A stretch of 64,000 nucleotides of DNA from contig NW_001799019.1 in NCBI RefSeq assembly GCF_000165425.1, positions 143,559 to 207,558 on the forward strand, written 5' to 3'. The DNA comes from Paramecium tetraurelia (lineage: Eukaryota; Ciliophora; Oligohymenophorea; Peniculida; Parameciidae). The translations under genes and the position numbers were made by a program. The notes beneath the pieces are model-generated. The model did not search any database. It had not been told where the DNA came from and was given only the letters and a program-made list of their open reading frames with translations. Positions 41,001-53,720 of this stretch are shown here, piece by piece (position 1 is the stretch's first letter; each line of letters starts with the position of its first letter).

Positions 41001-44000
41001 CTCTGTTCATCCAAAGGAACTGGCCTTTGAGAATACTTGATCAATTTGATCTTATCAGTTTGCATTTCCAGAGCATTCCAAACAAATCCTATGAACATAG
41101 AAGCAGGGAATAAAGGTGCAAACAATCCCAACAAGCCAGATTGAATGATGATTTCCATGTAGTCATCCACTGTACCATATCTATCCACAGATTTGAAATA
41201 ACTATCCTTTTAGGACTCCTACTCCACATAGTAGTTGATGATTCCATATTCATCAATCGTTTCTGGCTGCTCCTGTGTTCGATTAAATAATTTGTTGATC
41301 ACTGGAGTCACCACCTCCTTGATATTGAACACGAACAATATGATGAACAAACTGGAGAAGAAGTATTTAGCATTCAGATTGCAATCCCCATAGGCACAAT
41401 CAATACCCAATTCCTGATTTAGAAATGCTATCATAAATATAGGAGCAAAGTAGGACAGCAACATTAAAGTGAATTTCTTTATGATAAAGTTAGCCTCGAA
41501 ATCTGCCACTGTTTGATGATTCTCCTAATCAGTCATACTCTCTGCTAATCTTTCATAGATGTATTCAAAGATGTTCAATATTAACACATTGATACTACAA
41601 GGGATACTCACTTCCAATTTCAAAAAGTTTAACCTCTCCAAACTAGTGAAGATATCATATTCATAAAAGAACTTAGTCATATAAAATAAACCTATCACAC
41701 TTCCAATGTATATACTAAACACAAATCCCAATATTAATCCATTCTTCAACATATGAATAAGCAACTTACTCATTGGGTAATATAAGGTGTTAGCTTCATC
41801 GTTGCAAGGATCACGTCTGTACTCCCCCTAAAAGGCAGGTCTCTACTCTTATTACTCATTTCCCTGTTTGATATTCTAAGCAAATTGAGCCACTATCTAC
41901 TTCTCCTTCAATTTCCAAGAACCCAACATCAATGTTAAAAATGATGAATGCAATATCCCGAACATCATTGCAATTACAATTGAGACTCTGGGCTCAGTTA
42001 AAGACTGTATGATTGTACAAATCAATCCAATAATCCCTGGAATCAATAAACTTTTGGTGTAATGTCCTAGAAATGTAAAATAAAGGGCAATCTTTTCCCC
42101 ATAATATTCTCTTACTTCATCTGATGGCACATGCCAAATCTCCCCAATTTTGAGCTTCCAAATCTCTTCCAAATTATGCAATTTCGGTTTCACAAACAAA
42201 CTCTCCGCAATCAAGAACTTCTCCTATAACAATCGTATATATTCTTGAGCATCTGAACTTAAAGTCTGAGAGAATGCCTTAGGATCACTCTGAAAGAATC
42301 GCTTATTACTCAATCCATTCAATTCATATTGATCATTTAAGCCAAATATCTGTTCCAAATAGGACTTGTTGAATATATAAGGGATATTGATGGCTTAATT
42401 GACTAAGTAATTGGCCAACTTAATTCTCTCCATGATGGAAAACACTGATATTCTCCCACTCTCACTCACTTGATATTTCTTCCAAATTGTGTTGATCCTA
42501 CTCTTCTTCTTATATGAGAATCTCCTCCCTGATACAGTGTACTCACTAGAGATGGCTATGTTATACAACTCTCCAAATGAAAAGTCCCAAATGCATTTTA
42601 ATAAATTGCCCTTCGCATTATTAATGATCTACATTCCATCCCTCATGGCTGTACCGTATGCTTAAGCCAACAACCCTCTTTGTCTTTCCTTCAAGAATTT
42701 GGTGCATAAAGAATTCCATTTCAGATGGAACACCTTCTTCATATTCAGAAATTGCTCTTATTCCTCTTATATCTATTCCTTCCAAACCTCTTCCTCCTTT
42801 TCCATAAATGACAAGAACAAACACTCAATCAATTGTTATTTCATAGAATCGTAATAGACTGGATTTTTGTCTCTGGTCAATGTGAATTGCTTTTAGTCCA
42901 CCTTCTCTGGTATTTCCTTCATCTAAATACATAGTTGGTCGATTATTTTCTTTTGGGCCGAGTCTCCATTGGGATCTACTAGTTTCTTGAGGCTGGTTTC
43001 TGCATCTTCTTCGTCATCGAAGTAATGTTGGATCTGCTTTAAGTAGGCTTCGATATTGGTTTCCTTCTCATTAATGTCTAAATTCAATTTATCCCTAACG
43101 AGATGTTAGAGGATCTTGAGTAGGATGGTATTGAAGTCTTTGGAATAGGTATCACAGATGATGAGGGGATTTTCATTATATTGTTTGATATTTTAATTTT
43201 TCTTGGTGGTTTTTGGAATGAACTTTTTTCTTTGATAAGAGAAATACCTTTTGATCTGTTGTTCTTATTTGATGGTTCTATCTTAGTCATTCAAATCGAT
43301 TAATTGATTGATATCAAAATTACTCTTGTCATTTTTCTTGGTCACTCTTCTTAACTAAGCCTTGGTGACAATTTTGGTTTCTGCCTTCTTTTCTTTCTTT
43401 TTGGCAATAGAAGGATTCATCAAGACTGCAAAATCCAATTTAAAATAGAACTTCTCTCTGGCTTCAGTGACTCTTTATTCCAAATACACCAGATACTCAT
43501 AATAGGCTTCCCATAATTCATCCGAGGGGCCTTCTTCGTCTCCAATTAGATCACGTTAGCCGTAATCAAACATCTAATCATTAAGATTCTGGATGTGCAA
43601 TTCTTTGGCCATTTTCTTAAAATTAATCTTCTTAAGTAGATTGATGATCTTGGGTTTGATGTATTGAAAATAACTACTTTGATTCACATCCATATCGTTT
43701 CTCCATAGACGATTGTTCAATCTCAAGGGACGGTAATTCTGATCTATGGGTTCAAGAGATAACAAGTCAGTAAATTCGAGATTGAGAAACTTTCTCATTT
43801 TAATTTGTTAAGCAACAAGAGAAATGTTGGCTTCTGCACAATACAAAATAGCAAAGATTGATTTGTTATCTGAGGATACGAATGTCCTCATTTTGAATCC
43901 CTTTTGACTCAACCTCAATAGAATCAGGTTACGAACCAAAGTATAGAAATCTTTAACCTTATGATGAGTACGTTGCAGACCTCCAGCTGTTTTAATGATG

Positions 44001-44716
44001 AACTTTCCCCTTGTTAAGATCTTCTTCTTCAGAATCGTTGAGAACCCCTTCCTTTTTTCTCTATTCTTGCTCACCTTAAAGTTTTTATTCAAACTGTTCA
44101 TCACTTTATTCCGTACCATCTCCACAAACTCATTATGCTCTCCTTGTATATTTAATTGATCATCCTCCTTGAAGAACAACTTGATTGCAGCTATCAGATT
44201 TTGAGTTGAGAATTGATTGGAGTATGCCAATTTGTTAGGACCCAAGTCATCCTATTTTGAATCCGCTAATTGGGAATAAGCATATTAAAATGCCATCGAA
44301 AGTATCTCGTAATCCAATTGCTCAGTTTTGAATTCAATCGAACACCTAGTTCCTATGCCCTGTTATAGAAACTCCTAGGCTTCTATATATGAAATTGTTG
44401 CATAAGCCATCTCATCTGGATTCGGGAATTGCAGCACTACATCCCCCATACAGTAGTCTTTCTCAGTCAAATATTGACTTGGATCGTTCATCACCATCCG
44501 TATGTAATCCTACTCAGGCATTTTATAATGTTCAGATTGATCTCCTTAAATTTTGTAAATGTTAAATTTGCTATACTCCAAGAATTGCTTGTGTTCGTCC
44601 TCGTTCACCTCATCCCCCAGGAGATACTTAATATAAATGCTCATTATATTGAAGATGTTATTGAATTTCCTCTGACGCCGTTCATCTCGACTTAATTTTT
44701 CTTCTTCCCTTATCAT
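35038..44716 (-). CDS. Anoctamin (TMEM16) fused to a giant helical C-terminal region
   Basis: One frame of 3217 codons with a single 28-nt intron near 35610; exons sum exactly to three. The N-terminal ~850 residues are cytosolic. The anoctamin core follows: EYYGEKIALYFTFLGHYTK (family FGEKIALYFAWLG), an N-terminal transmembrane pair, NFIIKKFTLMLLSYFAPIF, and DYMEIIIQSGLLGLFAPLFP...RPVP with DIGIW-like QSIGIW, which is diagnostic. Anoctamins are Ca2+-activated chloride channels or lipid scramblases. Instead of ending about 60 residues after the last membrane helix, the frame passes an acidic linker (EEDDDDDDESQ) and continues ~1850 residues, mostly amphipathic helices of TPR-like character, with one CPTC near the C-terminus. 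No TGA separates the halves. A missed gene boundary cannot be excluded without transcripts. Confidence 0.85.
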
Positions 44717-44819
44717 TTATATATTATAAAATTATAGTTTATTTCATCTCAATTCCTCTTCCATCTTTAAAATAACATGTACAACTTAAGAAATTCATTT
44801 ATTAAATATATGTTAAATC

Positions 44820-45596
44820 TCCAGAATGCCTTCCATTTAGAGTAGTCTCAATGATGCTCATTTCAATTTGATTGCAGAAAAAGCTTCATATTCATAAATG
44901 CATATAACTATTATAGACAAAACATATAAAGCGCATGAGATCAGCTGGATTTGACTAGACTCTAAAGAGGAGTGTTTGGCTTATTGAAATTCATCTTGAC
45001 CTTAATCTATATCCTACGCTTATTTAGATATATCTGATTTTATTTCAGTAGCATGTGAGTGGAAGTCTCCTAGATTCGATATAGAAGATAAGAATTGGGA
45101 AGAGCAATACATGTAGGCACTCTACTTTGAAGTCGTCACTATGTTAACTATAGAATATGGTGATATGGTGCCAAAAATGCCATTGAGATAATAGTCACTA
45201 TTGTATTTGTGTTGGGTGCATGTATGAATATTCAACTTATGTGAATAGGTAATGGGTATCCAATAGTGTTAATTTCATCCGCAGTATCATCCATGATATC
45301 ACACATAACTAAGCGGAAAGTAATAGGAGAATGAGAGATATTAACAAATACATGGATTAAAGGAAGATACCGTAGAGTTTACAAAGAGTACTTCTTTCAG
45401 ATGATTTTCAAAAGTACTGTCAATTGAAGGAAGCCATTACTTTGAGTTACCATCCATTCGACATCCAGAGTGAATAGATTAATTAGTGATTAGAATTGCG
45501 AGACCTATTATTTCAATAAATAAATGCTGAAGATGTGATAGTGCTGTTTAATAAGATCTGTTTGGATGGCAAACTAGTATACTTCAAAGAATGAGG
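44820..45596 (+). pseudogene. Damaged voltage/cyclic-nucleotide-type K+ channel
   Basis: Remains of a six-transmembrane channel of the EAG/CNG type, from S5 (RGVFGLLKFILTLIYIL) through the pore to the C-linker. The selectivity filter reads TMLTIEYGDMVP, with Glu where a Gly is expected. Immediately after it the frame shifts by one: an A5 run (45173-45177) where six A would restore VPKNAIEIIVTIVFVLGA. A further frame change lies between S5 and the pore. Two apparent stops downstream disappear if 26-nt (about 45240) and 24-nt (about 45470) introns are removed, giving MRDINKYMDQRKIPQSL and LRDLLFQQINAEDV, typical C-linker text. No voltage sensor or complete nucleotide-binding domain is found. 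Either a recent pseudogene or partly a base-calling error. Confidence 0.66.
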
Positions 45597-46534
45597 AAGT
45601 TTTTGTTTTATCCCTTTTTTTATGATCAAAACTTTCTGAGATCAAGAAGAAATACTAAACTGATATCTATAACTCCTATGAAAGTTATTGCTAAAGTTAA
45701 AAATACCTTTGAGAATTAAAAATAGACTCTGAAATAAAAAAAAAGAAAACTACCCTTATTCGTTCAAGTACTAAAATAAACTTTATCGTTCCAGACTATG
45801 TCAATCCATTTTCATAATATAAGAAATGAATGTATTTAATCATCCATTTCATATTCCTTGTTCTATAGATATGCATTTTCTTTTTCACTTCTAAATCATT
45901 CTTATATCCAGTAACTATAAAATTAACTATTTTTATTTTTAAATCAAAATATTCGCACTTGTATATGAATTATAACTCCTACCCTGAGTTATAGAGATAT
46001 TCTCAATTGAAACCATTATCCTAAAGACATTACTTCTAATTCCAAAGTATGTAAGTTTATTTTTATATTATACTTCTTTAAAAAGACAAGTAAATTGAAA
46101 AACTTTCATGAGCGTTGACGTTGTTATTCAAGAAATTCAAAGTAATTGTTATAATAAGCAAATCTATTTAATATATGAGATTTCAATATTTACATCCAGC
46201 TAATTTTCAAAGTAATTTAGACCTTATTTTCGTTGAAGTACAAATTCTTTGTTTGATTGGTTTCCCATTTAATAATTTGAGAAAGAAACCATTTAGATAT
46301 CTTGGGATCTGATTACTGTTTTTATGAATTATACTCAAATGTTATTCTACAGTTCTTTAAAGTTTCTATGAAGTAAATCCACATAGAAAACAAATTTAAA
46401 GATGTCTTATAAAAATAAATGACATTAATTGTTGCATTTGTAATTTTGATGACTTCAAGCAATGAAACCAATTAAATATAAATACAATATCCAAAATGAT
46501 AAATAGATATTTTACAATAATTATAATTATTATT
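45597..46534. other. Region without a supported gene
   Basis: AT-rich sequence between the damaged channel and the PKG gene. A short plus frame around 45730-45820 (TTLIRSSTKINFIVPDY) may be the decayed tail of the channel. Nothing else is sustained. Confidence 0.4.
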
Positions 46535-48999
46535 ATGGATCAAAACCACTGGAATCAGAAGTCATCTGTTTAAGAGTTTGGAATTGATAAGAATGTATAA
46601 TAATAAGTAGTCCCACCACTTTAAGCTCAATTAATCAGAAGAGTCTCAAAACGTAATATTGCAATAAAGGCAACCCAGGAGAGTGGCGTGGGATAAATCT
46701 TTGAAACTTACCATCCATAACAAAGGAATCAAACATTGGATGATATTAAATTCATCATCAAATGCTTTTAAGGCCATTTTGTATTTAGCTCAATGACTGA
46801 AACATAATTGTAATTGTTTATATACTAACCAAAGGACTCAGTTGGCCAATAGCATGTTTTATTGCAAATTATCAGTAGGCTAAACAATCATTCGTTAGGG
46901 GGACGGTGCAAGCTCATTTTTCATTTTGGAAAAAGGAAGGATTAATGTCATAGTGGATAATGTACCTCGTAAGGAGATAAATGCAGGACAAGGATTTGGT
47001 GAATTAGCGTTATTGTACAATGCCCCAAGGTCTGCAACATGCATGGCAGTTGAAGAATGCTACCTTTGGGGAATTGACAGACATACATTTAGAAAAAGTG
47101 TTGAAACCATTATGAGAAGCGAGTAAGAGAAGAATCGCAAATATTTGGAAAGTGTTAAATTCTTTAGTATGAATTGAAATTAAACTTTAAGATTAATTGA
47201 CAAGAGAGTAAAAAGATGCAGTGGCTGGAGTTTTGATATCTTAAAAATTCAATGCTAATGAAATCATTGTAAATGAAGGAGATTAGGCTAGCTCATTTTA
47301 TATCATAGTGGAAGGACAGTGTGGAGTGTTCAATAAGGAAGGACAACAAATATCAGTGCTCAATCCTAGTGATTCATTTGGTGAGTCAGCTCTTAAGTAG
47401 GAGCATCAAGTGAGAATGATGACTATCAAATCAGTTCAAAAGGATACCAAGGTGTTGGCCTTAGGAAAAGATATGATTCAATAGATCTTGGGAGACTAGG
47501 TTCAAGCTATCATTTATAAAAACATTTGTAAATGGGCTCTCAATTCATCCAAATTATTTAGCAAAACTCCACACTCTTATTAGGATAAATTATTGGAAGG
47601 TGTGTAAGTCAAAATGTTTACTGCCAATTCCAAAATTATATTGAAGGGAGATAAAGTTGGTCAATTAGTCATTCTTTTAGATACTGATGCCGTTGATGAA
47701 AATAAGGTTAAATTTGTTAAGGGATCAATTCTATTTGAGGATTCATTATAAGATAAATTGTCAGGCACCACTCACTTAAAGACTGTATCTGTTGAAGCAG
47801 ATGGACATGTAGCAATAGTTGATTATGAAGCCTTTAGAAGTTAATAAGGAAGTGTTGAAAAAATACAATAAGGAAAGGCATAGTAATAAGAAAAGTCGAG
47901 TGCTCATGAGGAATAGATTAAGAGTTAACCATTCAAAAATTTAATATATTTAAATAAATTAGGTTCAGGGTAATTTGGATCTGTCTATTTATGTAAGTTT
48001 AAGGAACTAGACACTTTATTTGCTCTTAAGTATGTCACAAGGGCACATATCCAGTAATTCGGAATACAAAAACATATCCAATAAGAAAAGGCTGTTTTAG
48101 AATTGATGGACAATCCATTCATTTTTAAATTCTACAGATCCTATAAGGACAATGAAAATATATACTTTTTGACAGAATACATAGCAGGAATGGAATTATT
48201 TGATGCCATCAGAGTTATTGGTAAATTATTCAATTACCTTAGGATTATTAAGCAAATTCGATGCTCAATTCTATGCTTCTTAAATGATATTGCAAATGGA
48301 ATATCTTCATACTTAACATAGCATTGTGTACAGAGATATTAAACCAGAGAATCTTATGGTTGATGATTAAGGATATCTAAAACTAATCGATATGGGAACA
48401 GCTAAGTCTTTTAAAAATTAATGTATACATAGATAATAATAATGTAGAATCTACTAAGACATTTACTATAATTGGGACTCCTCACTATATGGCTCCTGAA
48501 GTCATTTCAGGAAAAGGCTATGGTTACTTTGCTGACTTATGGAGTGTCGGAGTGTGCGTATATGAATTTATATGTGGTGGATTGCCATTTGGTGAAGACG
48601 CTGAGGATCCCTTCGAAATTTATAAGGAAATCATAAAGAAACCAATCAGTTATCCACATTTCATGACTGACAAATCTGCAAAACCTTTTATAGAATAGAT
48701 GATGAACAAAATTCCAGAAGTCAGATTAGGAGGATCGTACTCAACTCTGAAATCTCATGTTTGGTTCAAGGATTATGATTGGGTATTGATGATTTACAAT
48801 TCTATTCTAGGAGAAACTGTTGAATAAGAGTTTGAAGGCTCCATTATTGAAAGGGAAGGACAATGTTATGACTTCGGCTTAGATATAGAGTGCATAATAA
48901 AAAGCTATCTCTGTGTATGATTAGATATAGAAAGACACTTAAGGGGAGAAGAAAGTCTTAGCAAGTGCAAAGGATGCGGAATGGGATAGTGTATTTTGA
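46535..48999 (+). CDS. cGMP-dependent protein kinase (PKG type)
   Basis: Single-chain kinase with its own cyclic-nucleotide-binding domains. The first binding domain shows [13 protein letters not shown] and the phosphate cassette [17 protein letters not shown] second has [10 protein letters not shown] and a later Arg; a third, more degenerate one spans about 47600-47840. The kinase domain follows: [31 protein letters not shown], a DMG in place of [16 protein letters not shown], and [19 protein letters not shown]. The C-terminal AGC-type extension becomes continuous after removal of a 28-nt intron (about 48780), ending DAEWDSVF. Introns are also needed near 46816 (25 nt), 48210 and 48420. Ciliate and apicomplexan PKGs commonly carry three or more binding domains. 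It lies close to the PDE. Confidence 0.92.
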
Positions 49000-49020
49000 A
49001 TAAGTTGATAATAATAAACA

Positions 49021-49658
49021 TCACGATTTTATAAGTACATATTCTCTATCGCTTTTTCCGAATCTCAGTACATCATCTTCCAGTAATTCGTAATACCTCG
49101 CAGGTTCTAATTGCTGATCATTTAGATAAGTTCCATTTGTGCTTTCTAAATCCATGGCGTATGGTTTTATATAAGATAGCACTTCTCCTTGACTATTCAC
49201 CTTCTTTATTTCTCTAAATTAAATGACACAATGCTATTTGGAAACGGAAATGTTCTCAATTAAGATGTCGACGATCTCTTTGTCCTTCCCAATCAAGAAT
49301 ACTGACTTCCCTTTTAGAGATATAGATGCTTTTATAATTGAAACCTAAATATACGATATGATTGTGTTCCTTTAAAGGGGAATAATTGCCAATTGGCTAT
49401 GGGAATTTGAGCATCGAAAGGAATAGTAAACTTTAAGACTTTGCCATTGCCCAATGCATTCTCTGCATATTAGGCTAATATTCCAGATGCCTCAAAACTT
49501 GGTTTTTCTTTTATTATTTCTTATTATTGTGCCTACAGACATTCTTCCTTTTTCACATGTTCCTATTTCACTTCTTTTTTTGAGTGATGATGCTTTTTCT
49601 TATGTTTTTTGCGATTACTACTTGATCCAGAAGTAGATCGCTATTTATGTTTACCCAT
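49021..49658 (-). CDS. SNIP1: FHA-domain protein, SNIP1 type
   Basis: 203 residues, one 26-nt intron near 49340. The N-terminus is basic and Ser/Arg/Lys/His-rich (RKKHKKKHHHSKK). A linker with PSFEASGILAQ precedes an FHA domain: IPIANWQLFPFKG, VFLIGKDKEIVDI, SVSKQHCVIQF, MDLESTNGTYLND and ARYYELLEDDVLRFG. The SxxH and NGTxLN motifs that bind phosphothreonine are intact. The match to SNIP1/DDL/Pml1 is strong over the whole domain, including KPYxxDL and the spacing to RYYEL. Orthologues belong to the spliceosomal RES complex or act in small RNA biogenesis. It converges with PKG (21 bp) and diverges from the PDE gene (33 bp). Confidence 0.9.
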
Positions 49659-49691
49659 TAATTAAATTTATAATCAGTAAGAAAAGCAAGC
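49659..49691. promoter_or_regulatory. 33-bp divergent spacer between SNIP1-type and PDE genes
   Basis: Only 33 bases lie between the two opposing start codons if the upstream in-frame ATG of the PDE is used. The spacer is A-rich with no clear element. Using the later PDE ATG (49737) would widen it to 78 bp. Confidence 0.4.
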
Positions 49692-52526
49692 ATGTAGATA
49701 AGTCAGACACTCAGAAATTGCATCAACTTTCATAAAATGGTCCAAGAACTCTGTGATTAGGGCGAAATCAATTTCAAAGAAAAGAATAGGCTCAAATCAG
49801 AATTCAACTCTAATAATGAAGAGTTATTATTTTTGATCGAGGGTACCTTGACTTTCAATTATTAGATATGGACAACTAAAGTTTTAGATAACATTTGATT
49901 GATTATGTGAAAGCCAAGCATTAAGTCGTAAAAATAGCCAATTCTCCTGGAATTAGAAGAAAATCCTTACTCTCTGAATCCAGTCCTTTGATCGGCAGAA
50001 AAAGCGTATTCTCAAAGGAAAGCAAAGTAACTGAAGATGAATTACTAAATTACATCAGACAACTGAGAGAGGCCCTAGTAGAAGTGTACCAATCAAGATC
50101 TAATGCATTAACATTATTAGTTTAAGACAATCTAAAGTCTTTGACATAGTTTATTAGCAAATTGCCGAGTAAAAGTCCTCAACCATCGTTAATTTTGTTG
50201 TAGGAAACAAATATTGCAGATGATATTGAGTCCTATTATAAGCAGCTAAAAAATCAGTTTTTGAATACTCACTCTTTGTTGATTAATGATAGCATTGTAT
50301 CAGTAACCTCTAATTTGGTTAATAACTTGCTTAATTGTGATGAATTTACATTTATAAGTCCATAGCATGGCATTTATGAATCAGTAAAACATACCTTTGC
50401 CATTTTAAATCACAATGAATACCTAGAAGATTTAATCTCAATAACAACTAATATCAATTTGCTTACTGAAAATTAAACTAAGCTATTCGAGATGTTTTCA
50501 CAATACGGAAGAACCTATACGTTACGAGTTCATGATGAATTCTTTTTTTATCATCAAAAGGTACAAAAAGATAGTCTATTGAATATCACTTTGGAATATA
50601 ATTGCTTTCAAGAAGTCCTTATGCTGACTAAATTAATTTCTAAATCAATCATTTAGTCGAGAGTATAATAATTTAGCCCAATCTAAATCGGCAATATGAT
50701 TTTGGATGTGGGAGTAGAATTTGTTAGATGCAGTAAGTACTTATTTATTAATCAAATCATAAATTTGTTGAGGACCAAGTATAACATTGAAAAAGCTGAA
50801 AGTGAAATCTAAGGCTCTTGTACTTCCATCTAAAGCACCAATCCATCTCCATCAAACAAACAAGTCAAGTTTGCTAAAATTCAATTCAAAGATGCTTTGC
50901 CAATAGAAATTACAGTCATTGGTTTAAATCTGAATAAAAAGGAGGATCTATAAATATACAAGACCATTCAAAATCTATACAACAAATATTTGAAATTCAT
51001 AGAATTGAGTTACGATAGAATTACGTTTTACAAGTACTTCATAAAATCCAAAGATTCAATTATGTTAGAATTCGATAAGGAGGGCAAATTGGCCTTTTTA
51101 TCACGACCTATTCCACCTTCACTAAGTCGTGAATTTTAACTATAATATATCCATAGAGGTTACTATTATCAGATAATTCAAAATGACAAGTTATTACATG
51201 AAATTGAATAACACTTGGAAAACTATTGGATAATTCAATAGAATGAATAATTATATGAAATCTTCTTGAAGGCAAGAAACAAGAAATTTAAGGGATTTGC
51301 CATAATCTTTTCAGAAGGCTTCTTATAAACAAGAAGTTTAGAATTGGAAGCTAAGAAAATCAAACTCAGATAAGAAGCCACATAATATTTAACCAATCTT
51401 GAATAAAATAACCCTGAGATCAAAGATACTATATTGTCATTCTACATGCCCTCATAAATCTAAGCTCCAAAGGTGTTAATAAAGAGAAAGAAAAGTAGGA
51501 TGAATGGTTTTATAGAAAATGTTTAAATCAATCTAATGGATCCTGAAAGTCTTGAGAATGAACCCATTTATATGAGCTAAATCGATTCATTTGAATTTAA
51601 CATATTAAAAATAGAAAGCAATTCAATAGAGAAATAGAGAATTGTCTATCAAATATTTTAAAGAAATAATTTTATCTAAACCTTTGATATTGATAAGAAT
51701 AGGATGTGTGAATTTTTAAGCGAATTAGAATATAGATATGATAAACGCAGAAATCCATTCCATAATTACAATCATGGAGTAAATGTAATGCATAGTTGTC
51801 ATGTTATCGTGAATAAAATGTTATCACTCAAACAGTATAAGGATATATTGGATTAAACTACCAAGTTGGCACTTATCTTAGGTGGATTGTGTCATGATGT
51901 TGGTCACACAGGTAGAACCAATTATTTTGAGATTAATAATTTATCTGAAAAGGCAATCAGATATCATGATAAAAATGTATTGGAATAATATCATGCAGCC
52001 ACAGCACTCAAATTATTACTGAGAGAGAGAATGAACTTTTTGAAGAATATTGACTTTCGAACTTTCAGAGAAAAATTGATTTAAAACATTATCTTTACTG
52101 ATAAGGCCGAGCACTTTAATTTATTGAAATTTTTTGAAGCAAACAATGAAAAAGATACTAAAATTATAACTGGAATGATTATTCACACTTCTGATTTTGC
52201 TGGAGGATCTGCTAAGTGGCCAATCTCTAAAGAATGGTCATTGAGAGTTAACTAAGAATTTCAATCACAATATGAAGAAGAGGGGAGACTAGGTTTGCCA
52301 TAATAATCTTTTATGAAAGATTTACATAAAGTATAACATAATTTAATTTTAGATGTCTGTGTTGTCTAAATCTGAAATAGGTTTTTATAAATTTATTGTT
52401 CGTCCCTTATACGTATCATTATCTAACTTTATGGACAACTAACTTCAAGATAGAATAGATAATATTGACGAAACAATAATTGAATGGGATTTACTGGCAT
52501 CTTAGGATAATCAATAATAATGCTGA
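49692..52526 (+). CDS. 3',5'-cyclic nucleotide phosphodiesterase (class I)
   Basis: Hydrolyses cAMP and/or cGMP. 929 residues after introns of 23 nt (near 49845) and 22 nt (near 52330); total exactly divisible by three. The catalytic domain lies in the last third: NPFHNYNHGVNVMHSCHV, GGLCHDVGHTGRTN (the HDxxHxG metal site), FTDKAEHF, and IIHTSDFAGGSAKWPIS carrying the third metal ligand Asp. The ~600-residue N-terminus is helical and without a recognised GAF or CNB domain. Of two possible ATGs (49692 and 49737) I chose the first because it is in frame and gives the longer product; both are plausible. Proximity to the PKG gene suggests, but does not prove, shared pathway membership. Confidence 0.92.
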
Positions 52527-52566
52527 AATACTTGTTTAATTTTATATTTTTGTATTAAATATATAA

Positions 52567-53720
52567 ATGAGCAATAATTTCTTATCCAAGATAGACCTTC
52601 AACAAAGTTTGGCTTACAAATATTCTCAATAAGACACCTACTTTTATACAAAGTCTTTGAATGAATACATCGAAAATGCTAGATTACCACATGTGATTAA
52701 TTTTCATTATGAGACTAATTGTAATGAGCAAAGTGAATATTTAAGAAGAACATACGATATTCGTATCTATTTTTCAATTAAATTAGATGAAATCGCTACA
52801 AAACTCACATTATTAACTGAATATTATAAATACCATAATGAGATTCCAAGATGCTTCTTACTTAAGTTGGCTGACATAATGAGCAAGTAAATATAAGAGC
52901 TTAATTATTATAGTTATCACGATAAGAAAAGGAGGATTGAATATTTTAGAATCAAGAGAATGATTGAAAAAGAGAACAAATCAAATCCAAATTAACCTAA
53001 AAAGAAAATCGTAGGAGAAGAACCAGATGACACAGCTACATAAAAATCTGGGAGACAATATAGTAATTTCTTGACTGATATTACTGAGGTCTCAAGGACA
53101 ATTGATAAAATACAAACTAAACTCAATTCCATTAAATTAAATGTGGGTGATCTCTAATTAATGCCTTCAAATCGAGAATAAGATTAATTAGATAAGTTTC
53201 TTAAATATCTTGATGAAAAGAAATAAAAAAAAAAGATGCACATCATTTAAACTCCTAACTCAGTATCTCTAAAATTGCCCATTGCATTATCATAAAGAAC
53301 AATCAAGCAAGTCTTATCAAGAAAGATGATTACACAATAATCTACATAAATTTCTTAATAAACAATCAATACCAATAAATCAACCAATAAATCAACCAAA
53401 TAATAATCCCTATATTAATAACCATCTTAATTTCAATCTTCACCAAGAATCAATATCAAGTCCCTACCAAAACAAATAGGCTCGTTTACTCAAAGAACAG
53501 TCAAAGAAAACGCCTTATCTAAGTTGTTATCTCCTTTATAAATCCAGATCTTTAATACAAATAGGTATATGGCTATAATTACTAATTTAGTTAACATTCT
53601 AATAAATGCAAAACCAGTATTTCAATATCTAAATAATTTAAAATTACTGATTCTGTAAAATCTTCAATAAGATTGCATTAACACACAAAATCTGATTTTA
53701 AATTCTTTAAAAAATTATGA
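52567..53720 (+). CDS. Unassigned 375-residue protein
   Basis: Starts MSNNFLSKIDLQQSLAYKYS, 40 bp after the PDE stop. The first ~140 residues are well structured and helical (DIRIYFSIKLDEIATKLTLL; IPRCFLLKLADIMSKQ); the rest is a basic, Ser/Thr/Gln-rich tail. A 26-nt intron near 53560 leads to a TGA at 53718 and gives 376 codons exactly. If that intron is ignored the frame stays open for another 490 bases, but the composition there changes to an unlikely Leu/Asn/Phe mix, so I chose the spliced model. No family recognised. Confidence 0.62.

Noticed and set aside
40354-41113. Several plus-strand frames of 65-116 codons
   Set aside because: They lie antisense to the anoctamin, whose minus-strand frame has clear family motifs.
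45240-45500. In-frame TGA codons in the channel remnant taken as pseudogene stops
   Set aside because: 24-26-nt introns with GT and AG ends remove them and restore typical C-linker sequence; only the A-run frameshift, the upstream break and the filter change remain as damage.
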